Shown here piece by piece: positions 35,859 through 45,626 of a stretch of DNA of 64,000 nt; positions within the stretch are counted from its first letter, which is position 1, and each line of letters begins with the position of its first letter. The position numbers and the translations under genes are program-made. Below the pieces are notes generated by a model that was not told the origin of the DNA, searched no databases, and saw only the letters and a list, made by a program, of their open reading frames with translations. The DNA comes from Bradyrhizobium niftali (GTDB taxonomy: Bacteria > Pseudomonadota > Alphaproteobacteria > Rhizobiales > Xanthobacteraceae). The stretch is from positions 186,001 through 250,000 of the forward strand of contig NZ_SPQT01000003.1 in NCBI RefSeq assembly GCF_004571025.1, written 5' to 3'.

Positions 35859-36998
35859 ATGAACGTGCATGCTGCGGGCGATCTCAAATTCACCGGCCTC
35901 ACCCGTCCGAATGGCACGCCCCTTCGCCTGAACGATCAGGACTTCGTCGCGATCGACCGCGACAAGAATGCGAAGTTTGAGGCGACTTACCGGCCGCAAG
36001 CCCTCTACAACCGCGCCAACGAGGGCTTTCACGCCAACAACGAAACCTTCCTGCTGCACGAAGTCGCGACCAATCTGCCGATCTACCGCCCGGACACCGG
36101 CCCCACCGATTTCCATCTTCATCTTCCGCCCGGCGGCTTTCAGCTCGTGCTGGTCACCTCGGGCGCATTCACCTTCGACTACGACGGGCGCTTCTACAGT
36201 GTCGGCCCGGGCGCGGTGATGCTGCAAAGTGCGATCGTGCACCGCCAGCTCTTCTACACCTGGTCGGGCCTCTCGACCGAAGAGAATTTGAAGACGCCGC
36301 AGACGGTGGTGCCCGATCCGATCTCGATGGGCTATTCGGGCAAATTCCTCGAAGCCTTCATCACCGATCCGACCACCTTTCCGAACCCGACCATCGTCGG
36401 TCCGAGCCAGATCAACGAGGCCGAGACGCCACGTGTGGCCTGGAGCCATCCTCTGCATGATCGTCCTGTCGATGCAGGCTTCTGGCTTCAGGACCCGCTA
36501 GCGCTGGATGCGCTGTTCAAGCCGCTCATCGATGGCTCGGTCAAATCGGCCATGCCGGTCCATGTGCGCGATATCGGCATCGAGATTCCGAGCGGGCATC
36601 TCGTCACCGGCCACATCATCGCAACCGACCCGCCCGGCCAGTCGCTGCTGCCGAAGAGCACGTCGGCGGCGGTGGACGGCACCTCGTTTGCCAAGGGCGA
36701 GGTCGTGATCTATCGCGTCATCCGCGGCACGGCCGAATTCAAGAACAAGGCCGGCGAGACGTTTGAACTCTCTGCCGGCGACGTGGTGACCGCCGGCAAG
36801 AGCTCGGTCAGCCTCATCGGCGTCGGGGAGAACACCCAGGTCCTCCGGCTCGGCCTGCTCAAAGGCATGAACGACCTTCGCAGCTGGACCCCGACGCAGC
36901 GCGACGAGATCGACGGCCTCGCCGGTCAAATCATCACCCACAAGGACATCCGTCCCCTGCGCACCGAAGGCAAGGCGGTCGGGTATTTATACGCGTAG
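35859..36998 (+). CDS. two-domain cupin protein
   Basis: 379 residues with two beta-barrel halves. First half: DFHLHLPPGGFQLVLVTSGAFTFDYDGRFYSVGPGAVMLQ, a cupin motif with HLH-type metal ligands. Second half: SGHLVTGHIIATDPPGQSLLPKS and GEVVIYRVIRGTAEFKNKAGETFELSAGDVVTAG. No signal peptide. Possible dioxygenase or sugar/acid isomerase; function not assignable. Start at 35859 supported by GGAG eight bases upstream; the longer frame is unconserved. It ends 12 bases before a strong hairpin. Confidence 0.75.
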   Translation: MNVHAAGDLKFTGLTRPNGTPLRLNDQDFVAIDRDKNAKFEATYRPQALYNRANEGFHANNETFLLHEVATNLPIYRPDTGPTDFHLHLPPGGFQLVLVTSGAFTFDYDGRFYSVGPGAVMLQSAIVHRQLFYTWSGLSTEENLKTPQTVVPDPISMGYSGKFLEAFITDPTTFPNPTIVGPSQINEAETPRVAWSHPLHDRPVDAGFWLQDPLALDALFKPLIDGSVKSAMPVHVRDIGIEIPSGHLVTGHIIATDPPGQSLLPKSTSAAVDGTSFAKGEVVIYRVIRGTAEFKNKAGETFELSAGDVVTAGKSSVSLIGVGENTQVLRLGLLKGMNDLRSWTPTQRDEIDGLAGQIITHKDIRPLRTEGKAVGYLYA

Positions 36999-37009
36999 CG
37001 CACAAAAAA

Positions 37010-37031
37010 ACGGCCCGCCGGAGCGGGCCGT
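37010..37031 (-). terminator. Rho-independent terminator of the GSP17M-like gene
   Basis: A 9-bp stem ACGGCCCGC / GCGGGCCGT with a CGGA loop; on the minus strand it is followed by seven T residues (A-run 37003-37010 on the plus strand). It lies 12 bases past the stop at 37043 and may also end the bicupin transcript. Confidence 0.85.
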
Positions 37032-37042
37032 CGAGATCTCAC

Positions 37043-37663
37043 TTAGCGCAATGATCCGCCGTAGAGCTGTCGCTCCTTGCGGACCTGTTCAGCGCCGTAA
37101 GGCTTGCTGGCGGGATCGAACGATTTCCACCCGGCCTTTTGCCAGCTGGCACTGCGGTCACGCAAGTTGACAGAAGACTCGTTCAGGATTGAATCGAGGC
37201 GGGACCGATCCGCGTCCGCCACCCGCGCCGACACAAGCGTACCTCCGCGACGGACGCCCTCGGCGTAGGTATCCGCATCCTCACGCGAAATGCCCGCCTC
37301 CGTAAGCGCCCCGACGATGCCGCCGGTAGCTGCTCCGGCGGCAGCACCAACCGCGGTCGCGGCCAGCCAGCCAGCTGCGACGACAGGTCCGAGGCCGGGA
37401 ATCGCCAGCAAGCCAAGGCCGGCAAGAAGGCCGGCGGTACCACCGACGCCCGCACCGATGCCAGCACCCGTGCCGGCTCCTTCGGCACGATCATCCACAC
37501 CATCCCGGTCGCGGTCCACCTTCTTGTCGGTGTTAAACCAGCTGTCCGAATTGTTGGCGACGATGCTGATGTCGGAGTGCGGCACGCCAGCAGCTTCGAG
37601 GCGCTGAACCGCCTGCTGCGCGTTGTTATAATTGTCGTAAAGACGAGAAATTGTAACGGTCAT
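37043..37663 (-). CDS. YflT/general-stress-protein-17M-like protein
   Basis: 206 residues. The N-terminal domain MTVTISRLYDNYNNAQQAVQ then RLEAAGVPHSDISIVANN is the GSP17M/YflT fold. A glycine/alanine-rich hydrophobic middle (AGIGAGVGGTAGLLAGLGLLAIPGLGPVVAAGWLAA...) resembles DUF1269-type membrane hairpins. The C-terminus is charged. Such proteins are induced by stress; regulation here is not visible. It is followed by a strong terminator and preceded 19 bases by the PepSY-like gene. Confidence 0.8.
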   Translation of the reverse strand: MTVTISRLYDNYNNAQQAVQRLEAAGVPHSDISIVANNSDSWFNTDKKVDRDRDGVDDRAEGAGTGAGIGAGVGGTAGLLAGLGLLAIPGLGPVVAAGWLAATAVGAAAGAATGGIVGALTEAGISREDADTYAEGVRRGGTLVSARVADADRSRLDSILNESSVNLRDRSASWQKAGWKSFDPASKPYGAEQVRKERQLYGGSLR

Positions 37664-37682
37664 CTTGTGTCCTTCTTACTTG

Positions 37683-38018
37683 TTACTTGGCCGAATTGAC
37701 GTTGCCTTGAAAATCGACGCTGACAGCAGTGGCTGATCCACCCTTGCTGGCCTGTCCGCGCCACACGCCCTTGTCGTCCTTCTTCAATTCGGTGACGTTG
37801 GCGTAGCCGGCATCCTCGATCTTCGATTTGGCCTGCCCTTCGGTGAAACTGTTGCGTCCCGCGACGGGAGTGTCGGAGTTGTTTTGGCCGGCACTGTTGA
37901 CCGCGCCGTTGTTCGGTCCGGACTGCGCCGGCGGATTCTGCGCCGAAGCCGGGGTCGCCGCCAATGCCGCGGCCGCTGTGAATAAAGAAATGCAAACGAA
38001 GAGTGATGGGCGTCTCAT
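37683..38018 (-). CDS. secreted PepSY-like small protein
   Basis: 111 residues: signal peptide MRRPSLFVCISLFTAAAALA...ASA, a Gln/Asn-rich linker, then FTEGQAKSKIEDAGYANVTELKKDDKGVWRGQA, reminiscent of the PepSY/YpeB motif (helix, then strand with Trp). Probably periplasmic. The stop lies 19 bases before the GSP17M-like start, so the two may be cotranscribed. Confidence 0.75.
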   Translation of the reverse strand: MRRPSLFVCISLFTAAAALAATPASAQNPPAQSGPNNGAVNSAGQNNSDTPVAGRNSFTEGQAKSKIEDAGYANVTELKKDDKGVWRGQASKGGSATAVSVDFQGNVNSAK

Positions 38019-38418
38019 GATTGTCTCCAGTGTCTAAGGAGTGAGCCAAACCGCCATCAGCGCTTTGGTTCCTACCTCTTCGCCCGGTGACGTCAGCTTC
38101 GAGATCAAGCGCTGAAGAATATCATCTCCGTGACCGCTATGATGCGAATTGCAAGTCGAGCTCGCCTTGGCGCGCTTCGCGCGCAGTCTCGACGATGCGT
38201 CCGCTCTTGTCCTTGTCCATCGCATTTCGAGGGATCGGCTTGACCGTTTGCCTGCGCTGGCAGGACGCGCTTCGCCCATACCGGAATCTCGTGCCCCGAA
38301 GGGATGAGATGGTTGCGGCGAGCTTTCTTCAGGAGCGCGTCTGCACCGGCTTCAAGCGGCGCAGTTGCGCGTCTGAGTCATGAATCGTCGTTGCCGTGCG
38401 TTCGGGGGAGCGAGGGGA
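38019..38418. other. gene-free stretch
   Basis: 400 bases with no supported gene. A 27-codon minus-strand frame exists at 38137-38220 but lacks a clear ribosome-binding site. Confidence 0.5.
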
Positions 38419-38868
38419 TCAGGCTTGCGCGCCTCGCGGCGAAGGTCGCGAGACCGGCGGCGTCACGCCGTCGAGCCAATCCTGCGTGTCCGCGAGAGCG
38501 AGCCAGGCATCGCCCATGCGCCTGAACTGCTGGCGCGCCGTGTCGTCGGAAGCAGTGCCTTCCAGGGTGAGGCAATGTCCGGCGTTCTCGCGAAGATGCT
38601 CGGACCGGCCCGCTTGGAGATCCATGCTGCTCGCGGGATCTGCCGAAGACTGCCAGGCGTTCCGGCACACCGGGCACCGCCACTGATTGATGAGTTTCCC
38701 GGTGGGCAAATAGGTCGAGTGCACGGGAGCCATGACGAGCCGCCCGCAGGCGGTACAGCCGTCCGTCCCTTGCTGCGGCGGCAATTGGCCGTCGTCCTGA
38801 AGCACCTTCGCGCTCCAGTGATGTTCGAACTTGCGGCAAAGATGCAGAGGATAAAGCAAGACGTTCAT
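38419..38868 (-). CDS. 149-residue protein with a zinc-ribbon core
   Basis: MNVLLYPLHLCRKFEHHW start, then CTACGRL and, 31 residues later, CPVCRNAW: two CxxC knuckles giving a zinc ribbon. The C-terminal half is helical (ARQQFRRMGDAWLALADTQDW). An AAAGGAGG Shine-Dalgarno lies eight bases before the ATG. Unknown function; similar small proteins occur in Bradyrhizobium. Confidence 0.65.
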   Translation of the reverse strand: MNVLLYPLHLCRKFEHHWSAKVLQDDGQLPPQQGTDGCTACGRLVMAPVHSTYLPTGKLINQWRCPVCRNAWQSSADPASSMDLQAGRSEHLRENAGHCLTLEGTASDDTARQQFRRMGDAWLALADTQDWLDGVTPPVSRPSPRGAQA

Positions 38869-39291
38869 TGCGCGCCTCCTTTTTGTGGCGGGAGCGCGGC
38901 AGCGTCTCTCTGTCACTGGCGCCTGCGGTGTCCGTGCCAGTGATCTCCTGAATATGGTGTGTCACCCGACATTCGCCAGAGCACGATCCCGAGAAACCGT
39001 TCCTGGCGTCCGGCCAACGGCCGTGATGCGCCTGCTTGCTGCATCAACTGGGGTTAGGAACATATCTCCACCCCTCCTGTTGCGTCTGCACGGCATGCCC
39101 GTGAATGCGCATGCCGTCTCCAAGAATGGAATTTGACCATCCGTGCACTTTGTCGGCACGCGCAAAGGCGAGGGTCGACATGGTTCCGGATCCCAGGCAA
39201 GCATCGTCAAGATCGCGATGAGACCAGCACGTTAATCGGAAGAGTCCCTTTCTGCTCTCCAACAGCTGGCTGCGGTCAGCGAAAGTGTCAC
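38869..39291. other. gene-free stretch before the hydrolase
   Basis: 423 bases; reading frames here have no ribosome-binding site or conserved features. It holds the divergent promoters of the neighbours. Confidence 0.5.
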
Positions 39292-40299
39292 ATGCGTATA
39301 CTGAAAAAGCGTTCGCCGTCTTTGACAGCGACGACCCTTCATGCTCTTGCCGAATATCCGTTCGCCTCCGCCGTTGTCGCGGCAGTCGGCCTGATGGCTG
39401 CGGCCGCGGTCGTCAATCGGCGGCTTGCCGACAAGGCGCAACGCGATAACCCGCCGCAAGGACGGTTCATCGACATCGACGGCGTTCGCCTGCACTATGT
39501 CGAGCGCGGATCCGGACGCCCCCTGGTCCTGCTCCATGGCAATGGCAGCATGATCCAGGATTTCGAGTCGAGCGGTCTGATTGACCTCGCTGCGAAGGAC
39601 TATCGCGTCATCGTGTTCGACCGTCCCGGCTTCGGCCACAGCCTGCGGCCCCGCAATGTGGTGTGGACGCCCGCGGCGCAAGCCGATCTATTCAAGGACG
39701 CGCTCGCGTATATCGGCGTCGAAAAGGCGATCGTGCTCGGACATTCCTGGGGAGCGTCGGTTGCGATTGCCTTGGCAAGCAGACACCCCTCGACGGTCGA
39801 GGCCTTGATCCTGGCATCGGGCTATTATTTCCCGACGGCACGCACCGATGCCATGATGGCGATGGCCGGGCCGGCGATACCGGGATTCGGCGATATCCTC
39901 AGTCACACGATTTCCCCGATCCTCAGCCGTCTGATGTGGCCGGCGATGCTGCGGCAGCTGTTCGGACCGAAATCCGTCCCGCAAAAATTCGACGGCTTTC
40001 CAAAATCGTTGGCCGTGCGTCCCTCGCAGCTTCGTGCTGGCGCCGCCGAGGCAGCGCTGATGGTCCCTGCGGCAATGCTGTCTGCGAAGACCTACGGCGA
40101 ACTGGCCATGCCGGTTACCATCCTGGCCGGCGAGGACGATCGCCTCATCGACATCGACGAGCAGTCGGGCCGTCTGCATGACGAGATCAAGCACAGCAAG
40201 ATGCACCGCGTCCCGGACGCGGGTCACATGATCCAGCAATCGAACACGGCCGACCTGATGGCTGCGGTCGAGGAAGCCGCGGCCGGAACGTTGCATTGA
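39292..40299 (+). CDS. alpha/beta hydrolase with N-terminal membrane anchor
   Basis: 335 residues. One helix near residues 25-45 (FASAVVAAVGLMAAAAVVN) anchors it; the rest is a standard hydrolase: HYVERGSGRPLVLLHGNGSMIQDF, DRPGFGHSLRPR, the nucleophile elbow VLGHSWGASVAIALASRHPS, Asp in GEDDRLIDIDEQ and His in VPDAGHMIQQS. Could be an epoxide hydrolase, lipase or esterase. The chosen start at 39292 (MRILKKRSPSL) avoids a 53-residue unconserved leader. It converges on gor with 13 bases between stops. Confidence 0.87.
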   Translation: MRILKKRSPSLTATTLHALAEYPFASAVVAAVGLMAAAAVVNRRLADKAQRDNPPQGRFIDIDGVRLHYVERGSGRPLVLLHGNGSMIQDFESSGLIDLAAKDYRVIVFDRPGFGHSLRPRNVVWTPAAQADLFKDALAYIGVEKAIVLGHSWGASVAIALASRHPSTVEALILASGYYFPTARTDAMMAMAGPAIPGFGDILSHTISPILSRLMWPAMLRQLFGPKSVPQKFDGFPKSLAVRPSQLRAGAAEAALMVPAAMLSAKTYGELAMPVTILAGEDDRLIDIDEQSGRLHDEIKHSKMHRVPDAGHMIQQSNTADLMAAVEEAAAGTLH

Positions 40300-40312
40300 G
40301 ACGGTAGCGCCC

Positions 40313-41701
40313 CTACTCCGCCGCCTGACGCACGTGGCGCGCGGTCGGGGTGCGCATGGTGACGAGTTCTTCGGCCGCGGTCGGATGCAGCGCAAACGTC
40401 GCGTCGAAATCGGCCTTGGTCGCCTTCATCTTCACCGCGATCGCGACCGCCTGGGTGATCTCGGCGGCGGCGTCACCGACGATGTGGCAGCCGAGCACGC
40501 GGTCGGATGAGCCGTCGACGACGAGCTTCATCAGCACGCGGGTGTCGCGGCCGGACATCGTCGCCTTGATGGGACGGAACGTCGTCTTGTAGATGTCGAC
40601 GTGGCTGAACTGCGCGCGCGCTTCGGTCTCGGTCAGACCGACGGTGCCGACCTCCGGCTGCGAGAACACCGCAGTCGGGATAGAGGAATGATCCACCTTC
40701 ACCTCGCGCTTGCCGAACACGGTGTCGGCGAACGCATGCCCCTCGCGGATCGCGACCGGCGTCAGATTGTGGCGATGGGTGACGTCGCCGATCGCATAGA
40801 TGCTGTCGACCGAGCTCTTGGAGAAATGGTCGACCGCGATGCCGCCGTTCTTCGGATTGATGGCGACGCCGGCCTTCTCCAGGCCGAGATTGGCGACGGC
40901 CGGATGGCGGCCGATCGCAAACATTACCTGGTCGGACGCCACGCTCGAGCCGTTCGACAGGTGCGTGGTGAATTCCTCGCCGTGGCGATCGACCCTCGCC
41001 ACCGTGCAGCCGGTGAGAATGGTGATGCCCTGCTTCTCCATCTCGCTGCGAACGTGAGCGCGGACATCCTCGTCGAAGCCGCGCAGGATGTTGTCGCCGC
41101 GGTAGATCACGGTGACGTCGGAGCCATAGCCAGCAAAGATGCCCGCGAATTCCAGCGCGATATAGCCGCCGCCCTGGATCACGATCCGCTTCGGCAACTT
41201 CTTGAGGTGAAACGCCTCGTTGGAGGAGATCACGTGCTCGATGCCGGGGATCGAAGCGCCGTGGTTGGGTGCGCCGCCGGTGGCGACCAGAATGTACTTC
41301 GCCGTGACCTTCCTGTCGTTCTCGAGCAGGCGGACGGTGTGGGCGTCCTCGATCACCGCACGGCTCTTGACGATCTGCGCGCCGGACTTTTCGACATTCG
41401 TCGTGTAGGCCGCCTCCAGCCGCGCGATCTCCTTGTCCTTGTTGGCGATCAGCGTCGCCCAGTCGAAGCTCATGGACGGGATGGTCCAGCCGAAGCCGGC
41501 GGCGTCCTCGATCTCGTGACGGACATGCGAGCCGATCACGAACAGCTTCTTCGGCACGCAGCCCCGGATCACGCAGGTGCCGCCCATGCGGTACTCTTCC
41601 GCGATCGTGACGCGGGCACCGTGGCCGGCCGCGATTCGGGCGGCGCGCACGCCGCCCGAGCCGCCGCCGATGACGAAAAGGTCGACGTCGAATTCAGCCA
41701 T
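40313..41701 (-). CDS. gor: glutathione-disulfide reductase
   Basis: 462 residues, a flavin disulfide reductase keeping glutathione reduced with NADPH. FAD site LFVIGGGSGGVRAARIAA, redox pair GGTCVIRGCVPKKLFV, NADPH site IQGGGYIALEFAGIFAGYG, second FAD motif YAIGDVTHR and the C-terminal His-Glu of HPTAAEELVTMRTP are all present. Third gene after rpiA and the DUF2059 gene in one operon (33-base gap upstream). The pairing with an NADPH-yielding pentose pathway gene is sensible but not unusual. Confidence 0.95.
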   Translation of the reverse strand: MAEFDVDLFVIGGGSGGVRAARIAAGHGARVTIAEEYRMGGTCVIRGCVPKKLFVIGSHVRHEIEDAAGFGWTIPSMSFDWATLIANKDKEIARLEAAYTTNVEKSGAQIVKSRAVIEDAHTVRLLENDRKVTAKYILVATGGAPNHGASIPGIEHVISSNEAFHLKKLPKRIVIQGGGYIALEFAGIFAGYGSDVTVIYRGDNILRGFDEDVRAHVRSEMEKQGITILTGCTVARVDRHGEEFTTHLSNGSSVASDQVMFAIGRHPAVANLGLEKAGVAINPKNGGIAVDHFSKSSVDSIYAIGDVTHRHNLTPVAIREGHAFADTVFGKREVKVDHSSIPTAVFSQPEVGTVGLTETEARAQFSHVDIYKTTFRPIKATMSGRDTRVLMKLVVDGSSDRVLGCHIVGDAAAEITQAVAIAVKMKATKADFDATFALHPTAAEELVTMRTPTARHVRQAAE

Positions 41702-41734
41702 TGTCCACTCCGACCTTCCTGCCTCGCGTCCTCG

Positions 41735-42253
41735 TCACATTTCCTTGCCGCGCTTCTTCATCTCGGCGCGAAACGCGCTCGCAATGGTTTCGGAGAAACT
41801 CTGTGCCCAGGAATTCATGACCTTCATGCTCTGGTCGATGGCGCGCGGCTCGGCTTCGATCAGCTTCTTGCCGAGCGGCGACTTGTAGAAGGTGACGAGG
41901 TCCTTGAGCTCCTGCTCGCTGAACTGGGCGGCATAGGCCTGCGCCATGCCTTCGCCGATCTCCTTCTCGCGGCCGGCCAGCTGCTGCGCCACGACCGGCG
42001 CCAGCTCGTTGAGGTCCTTCTGGTAGTTGAGGTTCTGTCCGATCAGCGTCGCCTTGACCTTCTCGACCATGCCGGGCACCGCGTTCGCGTACATCGCGGT
42101 GGCGTTCTTCATGCTCAGGATTTCCCTGGCCGACGCGATCGCCGCGGGCGAGGCCTTGGGCGCGGCGGCTTGCTGTGCCGCGGCCGGGACCGCGCCAAAA
42201 GCCAGTCCCAAGGCAAGGCCCGCAGCGGGCAGCAACTTCAAAACGCTCTTCAT
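41735..42253 (-). CDS. secreted DUF2059 protein
   Basis: 172 residues: signal peptide (MKSVLKLLPAAGLALGLAFG...AAAQ), then an all-helical domain with GMAQAYAAQFSEQELKDLVTFYKSPLGKKLI, the DUF2059 signature. Function unknown; probably periplasmic. Its ATG is two bases after the rpiA stop, with the ribosome-binding AAAGGAG inside the end of rpiA. Confidence 0.88.
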   Translation of the reverse strand: MKSVLKLLPAAGLALGLAFGAVPAAAQQAAAPKASPAAIASAREILSMKNATAMYANAVPGMVEKVKATLIGQNLNYQKDLNELAPVVAQQLAGREKEIGEGMAQAYAAQFSEQELKDLVTFYKSPLGKKLIEAEPRAIDQSMKVMNSWAQSFSETIASAFRAEMKKRGKEM

Positions 42254-42255
42254 TC

Positions 42256-42975
42256 CTAGTCTCCTTTCGGCTTTCGCCGTTCAATCACGCGAATTCCCTC
42301 GCCGCCCGCCAGAACAGCCGAGCTGGCCAAGCCGATGAACAACCCATGCTCGACCACGCCTGGGATCACGCTCAACGCCTTGGCGAGGCCGGGCGGATCG
42401 ACAATTCGTCCGAGCTGGGCATCGAGGATCCAGTGGCCGCCATCGGTGACGAAAACGTGGCTGTCCTCCGCCCCGCCCTTGGCCTTGCGGACCGCCATTT
42501 GCCCGGAAACGCCGCAGGCGGCAAATGCCGTCTCGATCGCCCGGCGCGTCGCCCCGAGCCCGAACGGGATGACCTCGATCGGCAGCGGGAAGCGGCCGAG
42601 CGTCGGCACCCATTTGGTGTCGTCGGCAATCACGATCATGCGATCCGATGCGGCCGCCACGATCTTCTCGCGCAGCAGCGCGCCGCCACCACCCTTGATC
42701 AGGTTGAGCTCGGGATCGATCTCGTCGGCGCCGTCGATGGTGATGTCGAGATGGTCGATCTCGTCGAGCGTGGTCAGCGGCACGCCGCAGCGCTCCGCAT
42801 CGAGGCGCGTCGCCTCGGAGGTCGGCACGCCGATGACCTTGAGCCCGGCCGCGACGCGCTCGCCGAGCAGCTCGACGAAATGCTTTGCGGTCGAGCCGGT
42901 GCCGAGCCCGAGCTGCATGCCGTCCCGCACCTCTTCCAGAGCGCGCCCCGCCGCCTGCCGTTTCAACTGGTCCAT
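42256..42975 (-). CDS. rpiA: ribose-5-phosphate isomerase A
   Basis: 239 residues. [48 protein letters not shown] (catalytic Asp-Asp/Glu and Lys) and [21 protein letters not shown] identify the enzyme that interconverts ribose-5- and ribulose-5-phosphate. The ATG at 42975 ([10 protein letters not shown]) is chosen; GTG codons at 42981 and 43005 are alternatives. It starts the operon rpiA - DUF2059 - gor and is divergent from gph. Confidence 0.93.
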   Translation of the reverse strand: MDQLKRQAAGRALEEVRDGMQLGLGTGSTAKHFVELLGERVAAGLKVIGVPTSEATRLDAERCGVPLTTLDEIDHLDITIDGADEIDPELNLIKGGGGALLREKIVAAASDRMIVIADDTKWVPTLGRFPLPIEVIPFGLGATRRAIETAFAACGVSGQMAVRKAKGGAEDSHVFVTDGGHWILDAQLGRIVDPPGLAKALSVIPGVVEHGLFIGLASSAVLAGGEGIRVIERRKPKGD

Positions 42976-43136
42976 ATTCACGTTTGCGCCCGCCTTTGAA
43001 GTCACGAATGCGCCGCCGATCGTGGCCGCTTGCGGCGGCCTATGTAGCCTCGTTTTCCGCGCGGGAACAGGCCTATAAGCTGATCTTATGGCGTCGCCCC
43101 TTGCGCCCGCCCGGCCGGACCGATAGCGCTTGGACC

Positions 43137-43829
43137 ATGACCTCCCCTCACACCATCGTCTTCGATCTCGACGGCACGCTTGTGGATACGGCGCCCGACC
43201 TGATCACCGCGCTGAATTACGTGCTCGACCGCGAAGGCCTGCCGCCCGTGCCGATGCAGTCGGCCCGCAACATGATCGGCGCCGGCGCCCGCAAGCTGAT
43301 CGAGCGGGGCCTGGAGGCCGAGGGTCGCACCGTGACGCCTTCGGACATGGACCGGATGACGGCGGATTTCATCGCCTATTACGCCGAGCATATCGCGGTC
43401 GAATCCCGGCCTTTCGAGGGGCTGGAGGCCGCGCTCGACCATTTTGCGGCGCAAGGCCATCGCCTTGCCGTCTGCACCAACAAGCTGGAATGGCTGTCCA
43501 AGCGCCTGCTGGACCAGCTCGACCTCAGCCGCCGCTTCGCGGCGATCTGCGGCGCCGACACCTTTGGCGTCCAGAAGCCGGATCCGGCCATTTTCCGGGA
43601 AACGGTCGCCCGCGCCGGCGGAGAGGTCAAAGCCAGCATCATGGTCGGCGATGCCGGAACCGATGTCGGCGTGGCCCGGCGCGCCGGGGTGCCCGTGATC
43701 GGGGTCAGCTTCGGCTACACGGACGTGCCGATCGCCGAGCTGAAGCCGGACCGGCTGATCCATCACATGCGCGACCTGCCGGCCGCAGCCCATAGCCTGA
43801 TGACGGCGCGGGCCTCGGCAAGCCACTGA
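43137..43829 (+). CDS. gph: phosphoglycolate phosphatase (HAD family)
   Basis: 230 residues. HAD motifs: [31 protein letters not shown] Lys in [29 protein letters not shown]. The cap helices ([15 protein letters not shown]...) fit phosphoglycolate phosphatase. It removes 2-phosphoglycolate formed by Rubisco or DNA repair. The start at 43137 ([11 protein letters not shown]) is set by the family; the long upstream frame is an overlap of rpiA. Confidence 0.9.
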   Translation: MTSPHTIVFDLDGTLVDTAPDLITALNYVLDREGLPPVPMQSARNMIGAGARKLIERGLEAEGRTVTPSDMDRMTADFIAYYAEHIAVESRPFEGLEAALDHFAAQGHRLAVCTNKLEWLSKRLLDQLDLSRRFAAICGADTFGVQKPDPAIFRETVARAGGEVKASIMVGDAGTDVGVARRAGVPVIGVSFGYTDVPIAELKPDRLIHHMRDLPAAAHSLMTARASASH

Positions 43830-43960
43830 AATTCTGTAACAATTCTGAAGATCCCCCGCGTTAACCAACTATTAACTATGCGCATCCCGCCGGTTGCCTG
43901 CCCCAGACGACGCTCCTAAGGTCGGCCCGGGGATGTGGCGGTTCGTCGCAGTAGAAGTGG

Positions 43961-44452
43961 ATGGTCATGCGTCGTGTCAGCGCGATTGCGTTAGCGGGAG
44001 CGAGTCTCCTGGGGGCAACTTGTCTTGGTGGCTGCTCCTCGATGTCCTGGGACATGTTCAAGTCGGCGCCGCCGACGGTCCAGGTCCAGCTCGAATCCAG
44101 CCCTCCGGGGGCTGACGCCAAGACCTCGCTCGGCCCGGGCTGCAAGACCCCCTGCTCGGTCTCCGTTCCCGCCCCCGATGCCCCGTTCACGGTTGCTTTC
44201 GCGCTGCCCAAGTACCAGCCGGCGAGCATCCCAGTGAACATCATCAAGAACCCCGGCGATCTCACCACGCCCGCCTCGGTCACCACCGATCCGAATCCGG
44301 TGTTTGCGGAACTCCAGCCGGCCACCCCGCCCAAGCCGGTGAGGAAGCCGCACCGGCCGAAGAAGCCGAAACCGGCCGCAGCCGCGCCCGCAGCAGCCGC
44401 ACCGGCCGCCGGAGACTCGCCCTTCCCCGATCCGAACGCGGGCAAGCGCTGA
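43961..44452 (+). CDS. lipoprotein with PEGA-like domain
   Basis: 163 residues with a lipobox (LLGATCLGGC; cleavage before Cys at about 25). The middle VQVQLESSPPGADAKTSLGPGCKTPCSVSVPAPD resembles a PEGA-type beta domain used for surface anchoring. The tail is Lys/Pro/Ala-rich (cell-wall or polymer binding). Attached to a membrane by lipid; function unknown. A second ATG at 43967 is possible. Confidence 0.75.
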   Translation: MVMRRVSAIALAGASLLGATCLGGCSSMSWDMFKSAPPTVQVQLESSPPGADAKTSLGPGCKTPCSVSVPAPDAPFTVAFALPKYQPASIPVNIIKNPGDLTTPASVTTDPNPVFAELQPATPPKPVRKPHRPKKPKPAAAAPAAAAPAAGDSPFPDPNAGKR

Positions 44453-44561
44453 CCTCCGTTATCGCCCCCAATTGTCCTCAGGCACCGCGATGCTTAGATT
44501 GCTTCGAGGGCACCGTTGAAGCAAAGATGCGCCCGTCGCCGTCAGTGACAAGGCATTTGGT

Positions 44562-45596
44562 ATGAACGGATCTTCCGCGAATCCCCGCGCAGCGCTGTCG
44601 AGCGCCATGACCGATCCGTTCGGGCGGACCATCAGCTATTTGCGTGTCTCGGTCACGGACCGCTGCGACCTGCGCTGCTTCTACTGCATGTCGGAAGACA
44701 TGACGTTCCTGCCCAAGGCGGACCTGTTGACGCTGGAGGAGCTCGACCGGCTCTGCTCGGCCTTCATCGCCAAGGGCGTGAGGAAGCTGCGGCTCACCGG
44801 CGGCGAGCCGCTGGTCCGCCGCAACGTGATGACGCTGGTGCGCTCGCTGTCGCGCCACCTGTCGAGCGGCGCCCTCGGCGAGCTGACGCTGACCACCAAC
44901 GGCACGCAGCTGGCAAAGTATGCCCGGGAGCTTGCCGATTGCGGCGTGCGCCGCATCAACGTCTCGCTCGACACGCTCGATCCCAGGAAGTTTCGCGAGA
45001 TCACCCGCTGGGGCGAGATCGACAAGGTGCTGGAAGGCATCGAGGCCGCGCGCGCCGCAGGACTCGCCGTGAAGATCAACGCGGTGGCGCTGAAGAACCT
45101 CAACGAGGAGGAGCTTCCCGAGCTGATGCGCTGGGCGCACGGCAAGAACATGGGCCTGACGCTGATCGAGGTCATGCCGATGGGCGAGATCGGCGCGGGA
45201 CGGATCGACCAGTATCTGCCGCTGTCGCTGGTGCGCGCGCGCCTTTCCCAGCAATTCACGCTGACGGACCTCGCCGAAAGCACCGGCGGCCCGGCGCGCT
45301 ATGTCAGCATTGCCGAGACCGGCGGCAAGCTCGGCTTCATCACGCCGATGACCCATAATTTCTGCGAATCCTGCAACCGGGTGCGCATTACCTGCACCGG
45401 CACGCTGCACACCTGCCTCGGCCACGAGGATGCCTCCGATCTGCGCAAACCTCTGCGTGCATCGGACGACGATATGCTGCTTGCGGATGCGATCGACCGC
45501 GCCATCGGGCTGAAGCCCAAGGGCCACGATTTCATCATCGACCGCCGCCACAACCGCCCCAGCGTCTCCAGGCACATGAGCGTCACCGGCGGCTGA
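44562..45596 (+). CDS. moaA: GTP 3',8-cyclase (molybdenum cofactor synthesis)
   Basis: 344 residues. Radical-SAM cluster CDLRCFYC (Cys 35, 39, 42), [15 protein letters not shown], ...GQ-rich SAM contacts, and the C-terminal second 4Fe-4S site [20 protein letters not shown], ending in SVTGG, the usual Gly-Gly tail. It turns GTP into the cyclic pyranopterin precursor. No other moa gene adjoins it here; ModE-like and MOSC genes are 15-25 kb away. ATG at 44562 is kept; [10 protein letters not shown] at 44607 is an alternative. Confidence 0.95.
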   Translation: MNGSSANPRAALSSAMTDPFGRTISYLRVSVTDRCDLRCFYCMSEDMTFLPKADLLTLEELDRLCSAFIAKGVRKLRLTGGEPLVRRNVMTLVRSLSRHLSSGALGELTLTTNGTQLAKYARELADCGVRRINVSLDTLDPRKFREITRWGEIDKVLEGIEAARAAGLAVKINAVALKNLNEEELPELMRWAHGKNMGLTLIEVMPMGEIGAGRIDQYLPLSLVRARLSQQFTLTDLAESTGGPARYVSIAETGGKLGFITPMTHNFCESCNRVRITCTGTLHTCLGHEDASDLRKPLRASDDDMLLADAIDRAIGLKPKGHDFIIDRRHNRPSVSRHMSVTGG

Positions 45597-45626
45597 AGAT
45601 CGGCCCCTCCCCGCCAACCTAAGCTT

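Noticed and set aside
38137..38220. 27-residue minus-strand ORF (MDKDKSGRIVETAREARQGE...)
   Set aside because: Weak ribosome-binding context and no known relatives; kept only as a remark.
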